A DNA stretch of 64,000 nt from Undibacterium umbellatum (GTDB lineage: Bacteria > Pseudomonadota > Gammaproteobacteria > Burkholderiales > Burkholderiaceae_D). Positions 1 through 7,873 of this stretch are shown piece by piece (the stretch's first letter is position 1; each line of letters opens with the position of its first letter). Position numbers and translations under genes: made by a program. The notes below the pieces were generated by a model. That model was not told the origin of the DNA. It worked only from the letters and a program-made list of their open reading frames with translations, and searched no databases. The stretch is taken from assembly GCF_014284125.1 (NCBI RefSeq), contig NZ_JACOFX010000003.1, positions 248,001-312,000 on the forward strand, in the 5' to 3' direction.

Positions 1-115
1 CGCCAAACAAAGGCTTGTTCATCCCACCTTTGAGGTGCCAGTACCAGGCGATCGTCATGAAGATGTTGGAGAGCGAAAGCAGCAGGATAATTTTCATGTT
101 GATTTTTTTTGCCAT
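1..115 (-). CDS. DUF486 (DMT-like) small membrane protein, partial
   Basis: This is the N-terminal part of a minus-strand gene that runs off the left edge of the window. The first 38 codons encode MAKKINMKIILLLSLSNIF followed by MTIAWYWHLK, a hydrophobic first helix with the SNxFMTxAWYxHLK pattern of the DUF486 family (short four-helix inner-membrane proteins distantly like drug/metabolite transporters). ATG at 113-115 is the first start; a second ATG six codons later could also be used. The family's function is not established. The assignment rests on a short but distinctive segment. Confidence 0.7.
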   Translation of the reverse strand, partial: MAKKINMKIILLLSLSNIFMTIAWYWHLKGGMNKPLFG

Positions 116-193
116 GCTTGTGTAGCATTTTACGCATATGTAAATACCACGGCGACATCATACATCAGCAAGTCGGAAACGTTCAGTGGGTGT

Positions 194-218
194 TGTAGGA
201 GCGGCTCTAGCTGCGAAC
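194..218. repeat. REP-like repeat, single copy
   Basis: TGTAGGAGCGGCTCTAGCTG lies just downstream of the small minus-strand gene at 224-538. The same motif recurs at 741-765 and, inverted, at 791-812. It is a short extragenic repeat of the TGTAGGAGCGGCT type. Confidence 0.55.
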
Positions 219-223
219 TTGTG

Positions 224-538
224 CTAGGCCCCTGTGTCATCTGCCTCGCCAATACATGCTGCAAATGCATGGACGCTTGACGCCACGATTGTATCTTCCT
301 GGGTGCCGTGATCCCAGTATCTAACCGAGCCGTCGCAGTGGCGTAGAAAAAAATTACCGTGTTCTTCTACACCAATAATGCAAACCTGCTTCCCCCTCCA
401 CCATGGAGTATCGAGCGGCCTCCAGTCCTCCTCGCGCAGCAACACAACAATTGCCAGTTTCCGCCCGTTCGGGAGGATAATGCTCCGCCGCCAAAAAAAT
501 TTGGTTCGGACTTTCTCAAAGTGATCATCTTGATTCAT
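224..538 (-). CDS. Small SUKH (SMI1/KNR4)-like protein
   Basis: A 104-residue soluble protein without signal peptide or membrane segment. Residues about 62-92 (FFLRHCDGSVRYWDHGT and the following VASSVHAFAACI) resemble the C-terminal half of SMI1/KNR4 (SUKH) proteins, where a G-x-V-x-x-W-D-H strand precedes a final helix. Many SUKH proteins are immunity proteins of polymorphic toxins, but no toxin gene adjoins this one. It is shorter than a full SUKH domain, so it may be a truncated or divergent member. It starts at ATG 536-538. The family call is tentative. Confidence 0.5.
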   Translation of the reverse strand: MNQDDHFEKVRTKFFWRRSIILPNGRKLAIVVLLREEDWRPLDTPWWRGKQVCIIGVEEHGNFFLRHCDGSVRYWDHGTQEDTIVASSVHAFAACIGEADDTGA

Positions 539-740
539 TAATCAGCTGTCTGTAGTGATTTGTTGACGATTTATTCACCGATTTGATTTGAATTGGTAGC
601 GTCAGTTATGGTCCGATTGGGTGATTCTGATAGAGAACGACCAACGGGAAAATACGCCGATACAATACTATAATGGTTTTCAAATTTTCAGCGGCACCTT
701 GGTCCTGGATGTGATGTTGCTCAAATCATTGGTTTCGCGT

Positions 741-812
741 TGTAGGAGCCTCTTTAGCCGGAAACATTTGAATTGTGATGATATTAATCATTCGCGGCCG
801 AAGCCACTCCTA
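741..812. repeat. REP-like inverted pair at the folK 3' end
   Basis: TGTAGGAGCCTCTTTAGCCG (741-760) and an inverted copy ending at 812 (ATTCGCGGCCGAAGCCACTC on the plus strand) form a divergent pair with about 25 bp between the copies. The inverted copy covers the folK stop codon (810-812). The rest of 539-809 has no gene I can support. Confidence 0.5.
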
Positions 813-1292
813 TGGCGATAATTTCTGTAGTCGTTGTTCGGCCACAGCCGCGACATAATCTTGCGCAAGGCCTTTGCCAGGGATGCTGACATCTGCCGCC
901 AGTTGCAGCAAGGGTAGCAAGACAAAGGCGCGTTCTGTCATGCGTGGATGTGGGACTTGCAGGTCAATGGTATTGATTTCTTCCATACCGTACATGAGCA
1001 AATCCAGGTCCAGGGTACGTGGGGCATTGCGGTAGGGGCGTTCGCGGCCATGCGCCAGTTCTATGGCTTGCAGGTGTTGCAGAATGTCGGTGGCGCTCAG
1101 GCTGCTTGCCAGTTCAGCCACTGCATTGACATAATCATCACCAGTCGAATCTATGGGCGCGCTGCCAAACATGGCGGACTGCGCCACGAGGGTAGTGTCC
1201 GGCAATTGCGCCAGCGCGTCTATGGCTTTGCCTACAGTGACTTTAGCGTCACCGAGGTTGGCACCTATGCCTACAAAAATTCGCATGCTCAT
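810..1292 (-). CDS. folK: 2-amino-4-hydroxy-6-hydroxymethyldihydropteridine pyrophosphokinase (HPPK)
   Basis: Transfers pyrophosphate from ATP to 6-hydroxymethyl-7,8-dihydropterin, the step before dihydropteroate synthase in folate synthesis, in the cytosol. The 160-residue length is normal. The family signature is clear: RPYRNAPRTLDLDLLMYG near residue 85-102 supplies the conserved Arg and the two Mg-binding Asp residues, and FVGIGANLGD opens the protein. The start ATG overlaps the pcnB stop as ATGA (1289-1292), so the two are translationally coupled. A second in-frame ATG lies two codons in. It is the last gene of the minus-strand operon. Confidence 0.96.
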   Translation of the reverse strand: MSMRIFVGIGANLGDAKVTVGKAIDALAQLPDTTLVAQSAMFGSAPIDSTGDDYVNAVAELASSLSATDILQHLQAIELAHGRERPYRNAPRTLDLDLLMYGMEEINTIDLQVPHPRMTERAFVLLPLLQLAADVSIPGKGLAQDYVAAVAEQRLQKLSP

Positions 1293-2644
1293 TCTGCTGC
1301 AGCGGCTGCCTTGCGTGGGGCGCGGCGGCGGGGTTTGCGTTTTTTGGGGCCGGCTTCGGTTGCCTTGGGTTTGGTGTTGATGAGGCGGTCACGCTCTACA
1401 CTGTCGCCTTCCATGAAGTCAGTCCACCATTCGCCGATTTCTTCATCGATTTCACCGGAGGCGCAACGCAGCAGCAAGAAGTCATAACCGGCACGCAGGC
1501 GTGGGTGCTCCAATACTTTGTACGGGGTTTTGCCTACGCGTTTTTCAAAGCGTGGCTGCATGGCCCAGATGTCGCGCATGTCCGAGCCGATCTTGCGCTG
1601 GATTGCCAGGGCGTCGGTTTGGGTATTTAAGACATCATCTGCTGCCAGGTGCAGGGCAGGGATGGGGAATTCGCCAGCGGCTTTATAGGCTTCCCATTTT
1701 TCCACAACCTGGTGCCACAGCAGAGATGCAAACAAAAAGCCTGGTGAGACTGGCTTGCCTTGCTGCACGCGTTCGTCGGTATTGGCCAGGGCCAGGGTCA
1801 CGAATTTTTCGCCCAGGGGTTGCTCCAGCACCACGTCCAGCAGAGGCATCAGGCCATGGTGCAGGCCTTCTTTACGCAGTTGTTGCAGACAGGCCATGGC
1901 GTGGCCGCTGGTCAGCAGTTTCAGGGTTTCATCAAAGACGCGGGCGGCAGGCACATTGTTGATTAGCGGTGCCATCACGGCGATGGGGGCGCGGGTGGCG
2001 GCATCTATCGTGAAGTTCAGTTTTGCGGCAAAGCGTACCACGCGCAACATTCGCACAGGGTCTTCCCGGTAGCGGGCTTCTGGCACGCCGATGATGCGCA
2101 GGGTTTTCTTTTTGATGTCTTTCATGCCGCCGTGATAGTCGAGCACGATCTGGGATGCCGGGTCGTAGTACATGGCATTGACGGTGAAGTCGCGGCGGGC
2201 GGCATCTTCATATTGTTCGCCAAAGGTGTTGTCACGCAGCACGCGGCCATGCTCATCCTTGGGCGCGCCATCAGTGGCAGCGCCACGGAAGGTGGTGACT
2301 TCCAGCAAGTCCTGCCCAAACATGACGTGCACGATCTGGAAGCGGCGGCCTATGATAAAGGCGCGACGGAACAAACGCTTGACCTGTTCAGGCGTGGCAT
2401 TGGTGGCAATGTCAAAGTCCTTGGGTTTGACACCAGTCAACAAGTCGCGCACAGCACCACCCACGACGAAGGCCTTGAAGCCATTTTCTTGCAGGGTCTG
2501 GGTGATGCGTATGGCATTCGCGGACACCAGTTGCGGGTCTATGCCGTGGTCTTTATGACTCAGCACAGTGGGCTTTTGGTTGGCGCTGGCGGCATCGCTC
2601 TTGTTTTTTACGCCCAGTATTTTGCGAATAAATTTCTTGATCAT
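1289..2644 (-). CDS. pcnB: Poly(A) polymerase I
   Basis: Adds 3' poly(A) tails that target RNAs for decay. The class II nucleotidyltransferase core is complete: GGAVRDLL (62-69), the catalytic DFD (76-78), and RRDFTVNAMYYD (150-161) typical of tRNA nucleotidyltransferase/PAP enzymes. The lysine/arginine-rich C-terminal tail (KKRKPRRRAPRK) is typical of PAP I and helps separate it from CCA-adding enzymes. The 451-residue length fits. The start overlaps the upstream HAD gene stop by 4 bp and its own stop overlaps folK, the pcnB-folK order common in proteobacteria. Confidence 0.95.
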   Translation of the reverse strand: MIKKFIRKILGVKNKSDAASANQKPTVLSHKDHGIDPQLVSANAIRITQTLQENGFKAFVVGGAVRDLLTGVKPKDFDIATNATPEQVKRLFRRAFIIGRRFQIVHVMFGQDLLEVTTFRGAATDGAPKDEHGRVLRDNTFGEQYEDAARRDFTVNAMYYDPASQIVLDYHGGMKDIKKKTLRIIGVPEARYREDPVRMLRVVRFAAKLNFTIDAATRAPIAVMAPLINNVPAARVFDETLKLLTSGHAMACLQQLRKEGLHHGLMPLLDVVLEQPLGEKFVTLALANTDERVQQGKPVSPGFLFASLLWHQVVEKWEAYKAAGEFPIPALHLAADDVLNTQTDALAIQRKIGSDMRDIWAMQPRFEKRVGKTPYKVLEHPRLRAGYDFLLLRCASGEIDEEIGEWWTDFMEGDSVERDRLINTKPKATEAGPKKRKPRRRAPRKAAAAAE

Positions 2645-3318
2645 TGCTTGTCAAACAGGTGAAGTTGAGGCCAACCTTTTGCCAGTGCATGGGCACTTAA
2701 TTTGGCATTGGGATTGGTTGCGACAGGATGGCTGACGCGTTCCAGCAGCGGTATATCGTTTTGCGAATCGCTATAAAAATAACTATGGGTAAAGTCGCTG
2801 AGTTGCAGGTCCTTCTTTACCAGCCAGTCTTGCAGATGCACGACCTTGCCAGCGCCAGAACTGGGCACGCCCAGCAGCTTGCCAGTGATATTGCCATTGG
2901 CATCGAGCTCAGGTTCTGCCGCCATCAAGTGTTCTACGCCCAGCGCGATGGCGATGGGGGCAGTCACAAAACGGTTAGTGGCGGTGATGATGGCGATCAG
3001 GTCGCCCTGGTCCTGATGCTTCCTGATTAAATCATAGGCAGCAGGCAACAGAGCAGGATTGATGACTTCCTGCATGAATTGTTGATGCAAGTCATCCAGT
3101 TTGCTACGCGGGAATTGCGCCAGTGTGCCGAGGGCAAATTCCAGGTACTCGACCGGGTCCAGTGTGCCAGCCTGGTATTGGGCAAAAAACTCGGCATTGC
3201 GGCGGGCAAATTCATCAGCATCGACAGCACCGACGCGGCACAGGAACTGGCCCCATTCAAAATCAGAATCGATGGGGATCAGGGTGTGGTCAAGATCAAA
3301 GAGGGCGATATTGCGCAT
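2641..3318 (-). CDS. HAD-IB family phosphatase (SerB/CicA-like)
   Basis: A 225-residue haloacid dehalogenase hydrolase. The nucleophile motif is LFDLDHTLIP (Asp8, Asp10), motif II is IIT/ITATNRF around 111-117, and motif III/IV is FYSDSQNDIPLLE. The spacing and an all-helical cap fit the HAD-IB group, which includes phosphoserine phosphatase. Its substrate is not known, and a member of this family often sits next to pcnB and hda in Burkholderiales. It lies 10 bp downstream of hda and overlaps pcnB by 4 bp. Confidence 0.88.
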   Translation of the reverse strand: MRNIALFDLDHTLIPIDSDFEWGQFLCRVGAVDADEFARRNAEFFAQYQAGTLDPVEYLEFALGTLAQFPRSKLDDLHQQFMQEVINPALLPAAYDLIRKHQDQGDLIAIITATNRFVTAPIAIALGVEHLMAAEPELDANGNITGKLLGVPSSGAGKVVHLQDWLVKKDLQLSDFTHSYFYSDSQNDIPLLERVSHPVATNPNAKLSAHALAKGWPQLHLFDKQ

Positions 3319-3328
3319 GCTAGGTCTG

Positions 3329-4024
3329 CTAATCGTTCGTAGTGTCCAGGCCAGGCTGTTGCTGCAACATCAGTTCGCGCAGCAATGGCAGGGTGATGGG
3401 ACGTTTGGTTTCCAGTGAATAATGGTCGAGCTGGTCCAGAACATCGGTCAGCGAACTCATGTCACGGCGGTAATGGGTTATCAGATAGGGTAACACGCCG
3501 GGTGACAGTTGTATGCCCCGCGCATGGGCGGCACGCTCTAAGGCATCGATCTTCTCTTCATCGGTCAGGCCATGTACCTGATAAATCAGGCCCCAGCCAA
3601 AACGGGTGCGCAAGTCGTCACGCACATTTAGAATCATGGGCGGGCGATTACCCGCACCGATCAAGAAACCGCCACGAGCGCGTGCCTCGTTAAACAGATT
3701 AAAGGCAGCGATCTGGTTCAACGGCGGCAACTGGTCGCAATCGTCCAGCAGGTAGAGGCTGACACCTTCGGTAAAGTCAAAGGCGCTTTCCGGCGCATCT
3801 GCCGGGATATAGCGGGCCGTAGCATCAGCCGCCAGGGCATGCAGCAAATGGGTCTTGCCAGCACCTGGCTCACCCCAGATATAGACCGAGCGTTCGCCAT
3901 ACTGGCTAGTGATACGCTGGTCAAACATGCCCAGCAATTGTGCCAGCTCAGCATTTTGCCCCACCACAAAGGTGGCAAGGGACGGCAGTTTTTGCGCGTC
4001 CAGGTCGAGTAATAATTGCCTCAT
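3329..4024 (-). CDS. hda: DnaA regulatory inactivator Hda
   Basis: AAA+ protein homologous to the DnaA ATPase core. With the DNA-loaded beta clamp it stimulates ATP hydrolysis by DnaA to prevent re-initiation. The N-terminus RQLLLDL matches the clamp-binding Q-L-x-L-x-L pattern used by Hda. Walker A is GEPGAGKTHLL, Walker B is LYLLDDCDQL, and the sensor/lid region follows. At 231 residues it lacks the DnaA DNA-binding domain, as expected. Its ATG overlaps the permease stop as ATGA (4021-4024). Confidence 0.93.
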   Translation of the reverse strand: MRQLLLDLDAQKLPSLATFVVGQNAELAQLLGMFDQRITSQYGERSVYIWGEPGAGKTHLLHALAADATARYIPADAPESAFDFTEGVSLYLLDDCDQLPPLNQIAAFNLFNEARARGGFLIGAGNRPPMILNVRDDLRTRFGWGLIYQVHGLTDEEKIDALERAAHARGIQLSPGVLPYLITHYRRDMSSLTDVLDQLDHYSLETKRPITLPLLRELMLQQQPGLDTTND

Positions 4025-5106
4025 GTCTGGCTATAAAATGGACTATTCAGGTAAGACACACGCAAATGCTTGACGGCAACCGAGATCACGGCAGAGGCTG
4101 GCAAGGCAATCAGAATGCCGATAAAGCCAAACAATTGTCCGAATGCCATCAAGGCAAAAATCACGGTCAAAGGATGCAGGCCTATGCGCTCACCCACCAG
4201 GCGTGGTGTCAGGTAAAACGATTCTACGACCTGGCCTATGCCATAGATGGCAGCTACCCACACCAGGCCACTAAAGCCATCAAATTGCAGGATAGCACCA
4301 ATCACCGCCAATACCAGCCCCAGGCCATAGCCCAAGTAGGGAATGAACACCAGGAAGCCAGTGATAATGCCCACCGGCAAAGCCAGGTCAAAACGGGCAA
4401 TGCTGAGCGCCACCGAGTAATACACCGCCAGCACGATCATGACAAGAATTTGCCCACGCAGGTATTGCGCCAGAATATCATCCACTTCCAGCACAGCGTT
4501 CGCGGTGACGCTGACATAGCGGCGCGGGATGAAATGACTCAGACGCCTGATCAGGGAATGCCAGTCCATCAACAGATAGAACAGCACGATAGGGATCAGC
4601 AGCAAGTTAGCCACCATGCCCAGCACAGCAGTGCCGCCAACCCGGATCGAATTCAGGACGGCCTTACCGATGACATCACCACTATTTGCCATTTGCTCAG
4701 TCAGTAAAGCCTTAATGCCAGTACTATCCAGACGCACCTTGATACCAAATTCAGACAGCATGGGTGCCAGCATTTCATCGAGCTTGTCAAAGAAGCGCGG
4801 GATCTGATCTTGCAATTGTGGTATTTCTTTTTGCAGAATGGGGATCATGACCAGCACCATGGCCAGCACTGCAGCAATCAAAATCACGATGACCAGGGTA
4901 GCCGCCACAGAGCGTGGCAAACCTATCTTGCGCACGCGCAGGGCGCACAGCTTGTCTACCCATGGCGTCAGTACGTAGGACAATATGCTGGCGACGATGA
5001 AGGGCATCAGCACTGGACCCAGCAAAGACAGCAGTAGCAACAAGGCAAATGCCAGGGCCAGCCACAGCATGGATTGTTTTTGCTCCGACGTAAAAGAAAA
5101 TGGCAT
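4021..5106 (-). CDS. AI-2E family transporter (PerM/YdgG-like permease)
   Basis: A 361-residue inner-membrane protein. Two hydrophobic helices open it (residues about 10-40), another follows near 63-90, then a soluble stretch (about 95-150) and a C-terminal run of helices with GIITGFLVFIPYLGYGLG, the conserved core of the AI-2E/UPF0118 family. Family members export diverse small molecules; the substrate here cannot be inferred. It is the first gene of the operon that continues through hda, the HAD gene, pcnB and folK, and is divergent from purM with about 150 bp between them. Confidence 0.9.
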   Translation of the reverse strand: MPFSFTSEQKQSMLWLALAFALLLLLSLLGPVLMPFIVASILSYVLTPWVDKLCALRVRKIGLPRSVAATLVIVILIAAVLAMVLVMIPILQKEIPQLQDQIPRFFDKLDEMLAPMLSEFGIKVRLDSTGIKALLTEQMANSGDVIGKAVLNSIRVGGTAVLGMVANLLLIPIVLFYLLMDWHSLIRRLSHFIPRRYVSVTANAVLEVDDILAQYLRGQILVMIVLAVYYSVALSIARFDLALPVGIITGFLVFIPYLGYGLGLVLAVIGAILQFDGFSGLVWVAAIYGIGQVVESFYLTPRLVGERIGLHPLTVIFALMAFGQLFGFIGILIALPASAVISVAVKHLRVSYLNSPFYSQT

Positions 5107-5259
5107 TTTTAGAGTTGGTTAGTAGTCATTTGTCATCAAAATTACCGTCTGTCCCAAAAATACGGGGTTTTCGCGGTCAATTTGTTAAAATAGCGCTTTT
5201 GCCGGACTTTTCTGGCAATTTCTCTATTTTACCGCCTCCTGCCCCTATTGCCGAATATC

Positions 5260-6303
5260 ATGAGCACTTCTACCCCTGTTTCTCTCTCTTACGCCGACGC
5301 TGGTGTCGATATGGTTGCCGGCGACGCGCTGGTTGATGCCATCAAACCCTTTGCAAAACGCACCATGCGCGAAGGTGTCATGGCTGGCATAGGCGGTTTT
5401 GGCGCCATGTTTGAAGTCAGCAAAAAATACAAGGAACCTGTCCTGGTCTCCGGTACTGACGGCGTGGGCACCAAGCTGAAACTGGCTTTCCACCTCAACA
5501 AGCATGACACCGTTGGTATCGACCTGGTGGCCATGAGTGTCAATGACATCCTGGTACAAGGCGCCGAGCCACTGTTCTTCCTCGACTATTTTGCCTGCGG
5601 CAAGCTCGATGTGGCAACTGCCACCGACGTCATCAAGGGCGTGGCCTTTGGTTGCGAACAAGCCGGTTGCGCCCTGATCGGTGGTGAAACAGCTGAAATG
5701 CCATCCATGTACCCAAATGGCGAATACGATCTGGCTGGCTTTGCAGTTGGCGCTGTCGAAAAATCCAAGATCATCGATGGCAGCAAGATACAACCAGGCG
5801 ACGTCATTCTGGGCCTGGCATCTTCCGGCATCCATTCAAACGGTTTCTCACTGGTGCGCAAGATCATTGAAGTCGCCAAGCCAGATCTGAATGCCGATTT
5901 CCATGGCCGCAGCCTCGGTGACGCCTTGATGGCACCAACCCGCATCTACGTCAAACCTTTGCTGGCATTGATGGAATCCCTGGAAGTCAAAGGCATGGCC
6001 CACATCACCGGTGGTGGCTTGGTAGAAAACGTCCCGCGCGTACTGGGCGACAAACTGACGGCTGTTCTGCATAAAGACGCTTGGACACTGCCACCCCTGT
6101 TCACCTGGCTGCAACAACACGGCGGTGTGGCTGACGCAGAAATGCACCGCGTCTTCAATTGCGGCATAGGCATGGTCGTTATTGTTGCTGCTGAACTGGC
6201 TGATGCAGCCCTGTCACAACTGACTGCGGCTGGTGAATCCGTCTACAAGATCGGCGAAATCCGCGCACGCGAAGATGATGAGCATCAGACGATTGTGGTG
6301 TGA
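5260..6303 (+). CDS. purM: Phosphoribosylformylglycinamidine cyclo-ligase (AIR synthetase)
   Basis: Closes the imidazole ring in de novo purine synthesis, converting FGAM to AIR with [17 protein letters not shown], the glycine-rich [39 protein letters not shown] and [12 protein letters not shown] are all hallmarks. I chose the ATG at 5260 (MSTSTPVS), giving 347 residues, the family norm; an in-frame TTG four codons upstream is less likely. A possible promoter element, TTGTTAAAATAGCGC, lies about 75 bp upstream. A terminator follows the stop. Confidence 0.97.
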   Translation: MSTSTPVSLSYADAGVDMVAGDALVDAIKPFAKRTMREGVMAGIGGFGAMFEVSKKYKEPVLVSGTDGVGTKLKLAFHLNKHDTVGIDLVAMSVNDILVQGAEPLFFLDYFACGKLDVATATDVIKGVAFGCEQAGCALIGGETAEMPSMYPNGEYDLAGFAVGAVEKSKIIDGSKIQPGDVILGLASSGIHSNGFSLVRKIIEVAKPDLNADFHGRSLGDALMAPTRIYVKPLLALMESLEVKGMAHITGGGLVENVPRVLGDKLTAVLHKDAWTLPPLFTWLQQHGGVADAEMHRVFNCGIGMVVIVAAELADAALSQLTAAGESVYKIGEIRAREDDEHQTIVV

Positions 6304-6329
6304 TGGCTTGATTGCCAGCTGGTATTAAT

Positions 6330-6358
6330 TACGGGGCCGTTAAGGTCCCGTTTTTTTT
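6330..6358 (+). terminator. Rho-independent terminator of purM
   Basis: CGGGGCC-GTTA-AGGTCCCG forms a 7-bp stem with one G-U pair, followed at once by eight T residues. It starts 26 bp after the purM stop codon. Confidence 0.85.
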
Positions 6359-6403
6359 GTCATCTTATAAAAGCGAAACCCGGAAAAGCTGACAATCCTG
6401 CCC

Positions 6404-6433
6404 TATAATGTAAATACAAATGTCCATACAAAT
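6404..6433 (+). promoter_or_regulatory. Putative brnTA promoter and BrnA operator repeats
   Basis: A perfect -10 hexamer TATAAT (6404-6409) is followed by two direct copies of ATACAAAT (6414-6421 and 6426-6433), 12 bp apart start to start. BrnA-type antitoxins are ribbon-helix-helix DNA-binding proteins that autorepress; short repeats at about one helical turn just past the -10 fit such an operator. No good -35 is visible. The role is inferred. Confidence 0.45.
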
Positions 6434-6474
6434 ATCAAGGCAAAGTAAGTGCAGTTTATATGTATAGGTGAACA

Positions 6475-6747
6475 ATGCGCTTTGAATGGGATGAAAACAA
6501 AAATCAAACCAATATCCGCAAGCACGGCATAGATTTTAGTGATGCGGCCGATATTTTCAGGCATCCCATGCTAACGCTTTTGGATGATCGTGAAGATTAT
6601 CGCGAAGATCGCTGGATTGGCCTGGGATGGATTCGGAGCGTAATAGGCGTTGTGGTCTATGTGGAAAGGGAGGGAGATGTTATCCGCATTATCTCTGCCC
6701 GTAAGGCAACAAAAAATGAGGTGAAACGTTATGAGCAACGTATCTAA
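6475..6747 (+). CDS. brnT: BrnT family ribonuclease toxin
   Basis: A 90-residue RelE-fold toxin of the BrnT/BrnA type II module, a ribosome-independent RNase when free. The start MRFEWDENKNQTNIRKHGIDFSDA is the family signature, followed by DREDYREDRWIGLG and the C-terminal RIISARKATKNEVKRYE that carries the conserved Arg and catalytic-site residues. The gene overlaps brnA by 17 bp, with toxin before antitoxin, the usual order for this module. It sits downstream of the purM terminator as an independent unit. Confidence 0.93.
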   Translation: MRFEWDENKNQTNIRKHGIDFSDAADIFRHPMLTLLDDREDYREDRWIGLGWIRSVIGVVVYVEREGDVIRIISARKATKNEVKRYEQRI

Positions 6748-6988
6748 AACAGATTGGAATCGCCTGGAAGCGATGAAGGATAAAGACATCGACACCAGCG
6801 ATATTGTCGAGTTGGGTGACGATTTTTTCCAGCGCGCAGAAGTGCGCGCACCCGCCAAGCAGACCGTGACCATCCGCCTTGATAGTGATGTGCTGGAGTG
6901 GTTCAAGGAACAAGGCCAGGGTTATCAGACACGCATCAATCAGTTATTGCGTGTGTATATGGAAACCAAGCAGCAGAAGTCTCGTTGA
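6731..6988 (+). CDS. brnA: BrnA family antitoxin
   Basis: An 85-residue antitoxin that binds BrnT and represses the operon. The N-terminal half is acidic (LEAMKDKDIDTSDIVELGDDFF). The C-terminal half holds the ribbon-helix-helix-like segment VTIRLDSDVLEWFKEQGQGY followed by QTRINQLLRVYM, which matches the BrnA_antitoxin domain. The start ATG lies inside the end of brnT, in a different frame, so translation is probably coupled. The pair looks intact and likely functional. Confidence 0.92.
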   Translation: MSNVSKTDWNRLEAMKDKDIDTSDIVELGDDFFQRAEVRAPAKQTVTIRLDSDVLEWFKEQGQGYQTRINQLLRVYMETKQQKSR

Positions 6989-7115
6989 GATTTTCTGTTG
7001 GGTGTGGACCGGCAAGTTGTGCGCTCAAATAGAAAAATTCTGAACGAGGTGGGTTCAAACTTACCGAATATGAATAGCTGAATCATATCTACACTTGAAA
7101 CTGTCAGAAATAAAA

Positions 7116-7568
7116 ATGAAGCAGACTGAATTTGAACTCTATGTAAAGTCAAACCTGGATGTCCTTCAGGGCGTGCATCCAGAGTTGGTTTCGGATCTTG
7201 ATCAATACGAAAGTGATCTTGGATTCTCTCTACCCACTTCATTGAGATGGCTGCTGTCGGTTTATGGCTATTCTATGGCCTGTGGAATTGAAAATCTGGA
7301 AGGTTCGGTCAAGCAAACATTGGATTGCCGCAAAAGCATATCGTTACCACAAAATATCCTGCTTATTAATGATTGGGGTGATGGCGGGGTTGTTTTCGCC
7401 ATTGCTGACAACAAACCAGATAATGAGTATGAGATTGTATGGGCAGACTCCTCGGATTTGTATCGGCTTATAGATGGCCAACAATTGCCGGAAGATATTT
7501 CTCGATTCGACAACTTCAGTGCATGGGTTGCTGACCGGGTTGAATTCGCAAGGGAGAATGCGTATTAA
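7116..7568 (+). CDS. SMI1/KNR4 (SUKH) family protein
   Basis: A 150-residue cytosolic protein with the SUKH order: an opening helix, YESDLGFSLPTSLRWLLSVYG (the LPxxLRxxLxxYG motif), an insert, then INDWGDGGVVFAIA and DEYEIVWADSSD-like strands, and a C-terminal helix (FSAWVADRVEFA). SUKH proteins are often immunity partners of contact-dependent or polymorphic nuclease toxins, but no toxin gene is adjacent. I chose ATG 7116 over the in-frame TTG at 7095. It stands alone between brnTA and a repeat region. Confidence 0.75.
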   Translation: MKQTEFELYVKSNLDVLQGVHPELVSDLDQYESDLGFSLPTSLRWLLSVYGYSMACGIENLEGSVKQTLDCRKSISLPQNILLINDWGDGGVVFAIADNKPDNEYEIVWADSSDLYRLIDGQQLPEDISRFDNFSAWVADRVEFARENAY

Positions 7569-7626
7569 AAAAGATCTTCAATGAGCCAGCGAGTCAAAGT
7601 AATCGATGTAATGCACGGTCCAGTAT

Positions 7627-7680
7627 CGTAGGTTGGGCCGGGCCTCGCTAGGCAACGCTTTATCTGCCCAACACTTAGCG
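7627..7680. repeat. GTAGGTTGGGC family repeat, half-element
   Basis: CGTAGGTTGGGCCGGGCCTC, followed by a body ending GCCCAACACTTAG, matches the copy at 34047-34100 at most positions and the arms of the long elements at 42094-42197 and 63687-63790. The rest of the gene-free stretch 7569-7873 holds no recognisable gene; it contains only a short direct repeat GTTAGAATTT near 7681 and 7764. Confidence 0.7.
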
Positions 7681-7873
7681 TTAGAATTTTGAAGGGACAG
7701 CCATAGACAAATCATTCATATCCTTGCTAACTAAAACAGCTTCGCCCACGATTTTTTGGCTGTTAGAATTTACAGGCAGCCCAGGCGTGTTTCAGCGTTG
7801 CGTTAGCGGCGAATAAATGAGCTTTTCTGTCCGGGCTTGCACCTATTTCTTTTGCTTTTTCTTGTGCATAGCT

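Noticed and set aside
621..821. Short plus-strand ORF overlapping the folK 3' end
   Set aside because: It runs through the REP-like pair, has no Shine-Dalgarno or family features, and overlaps folK in antisense.
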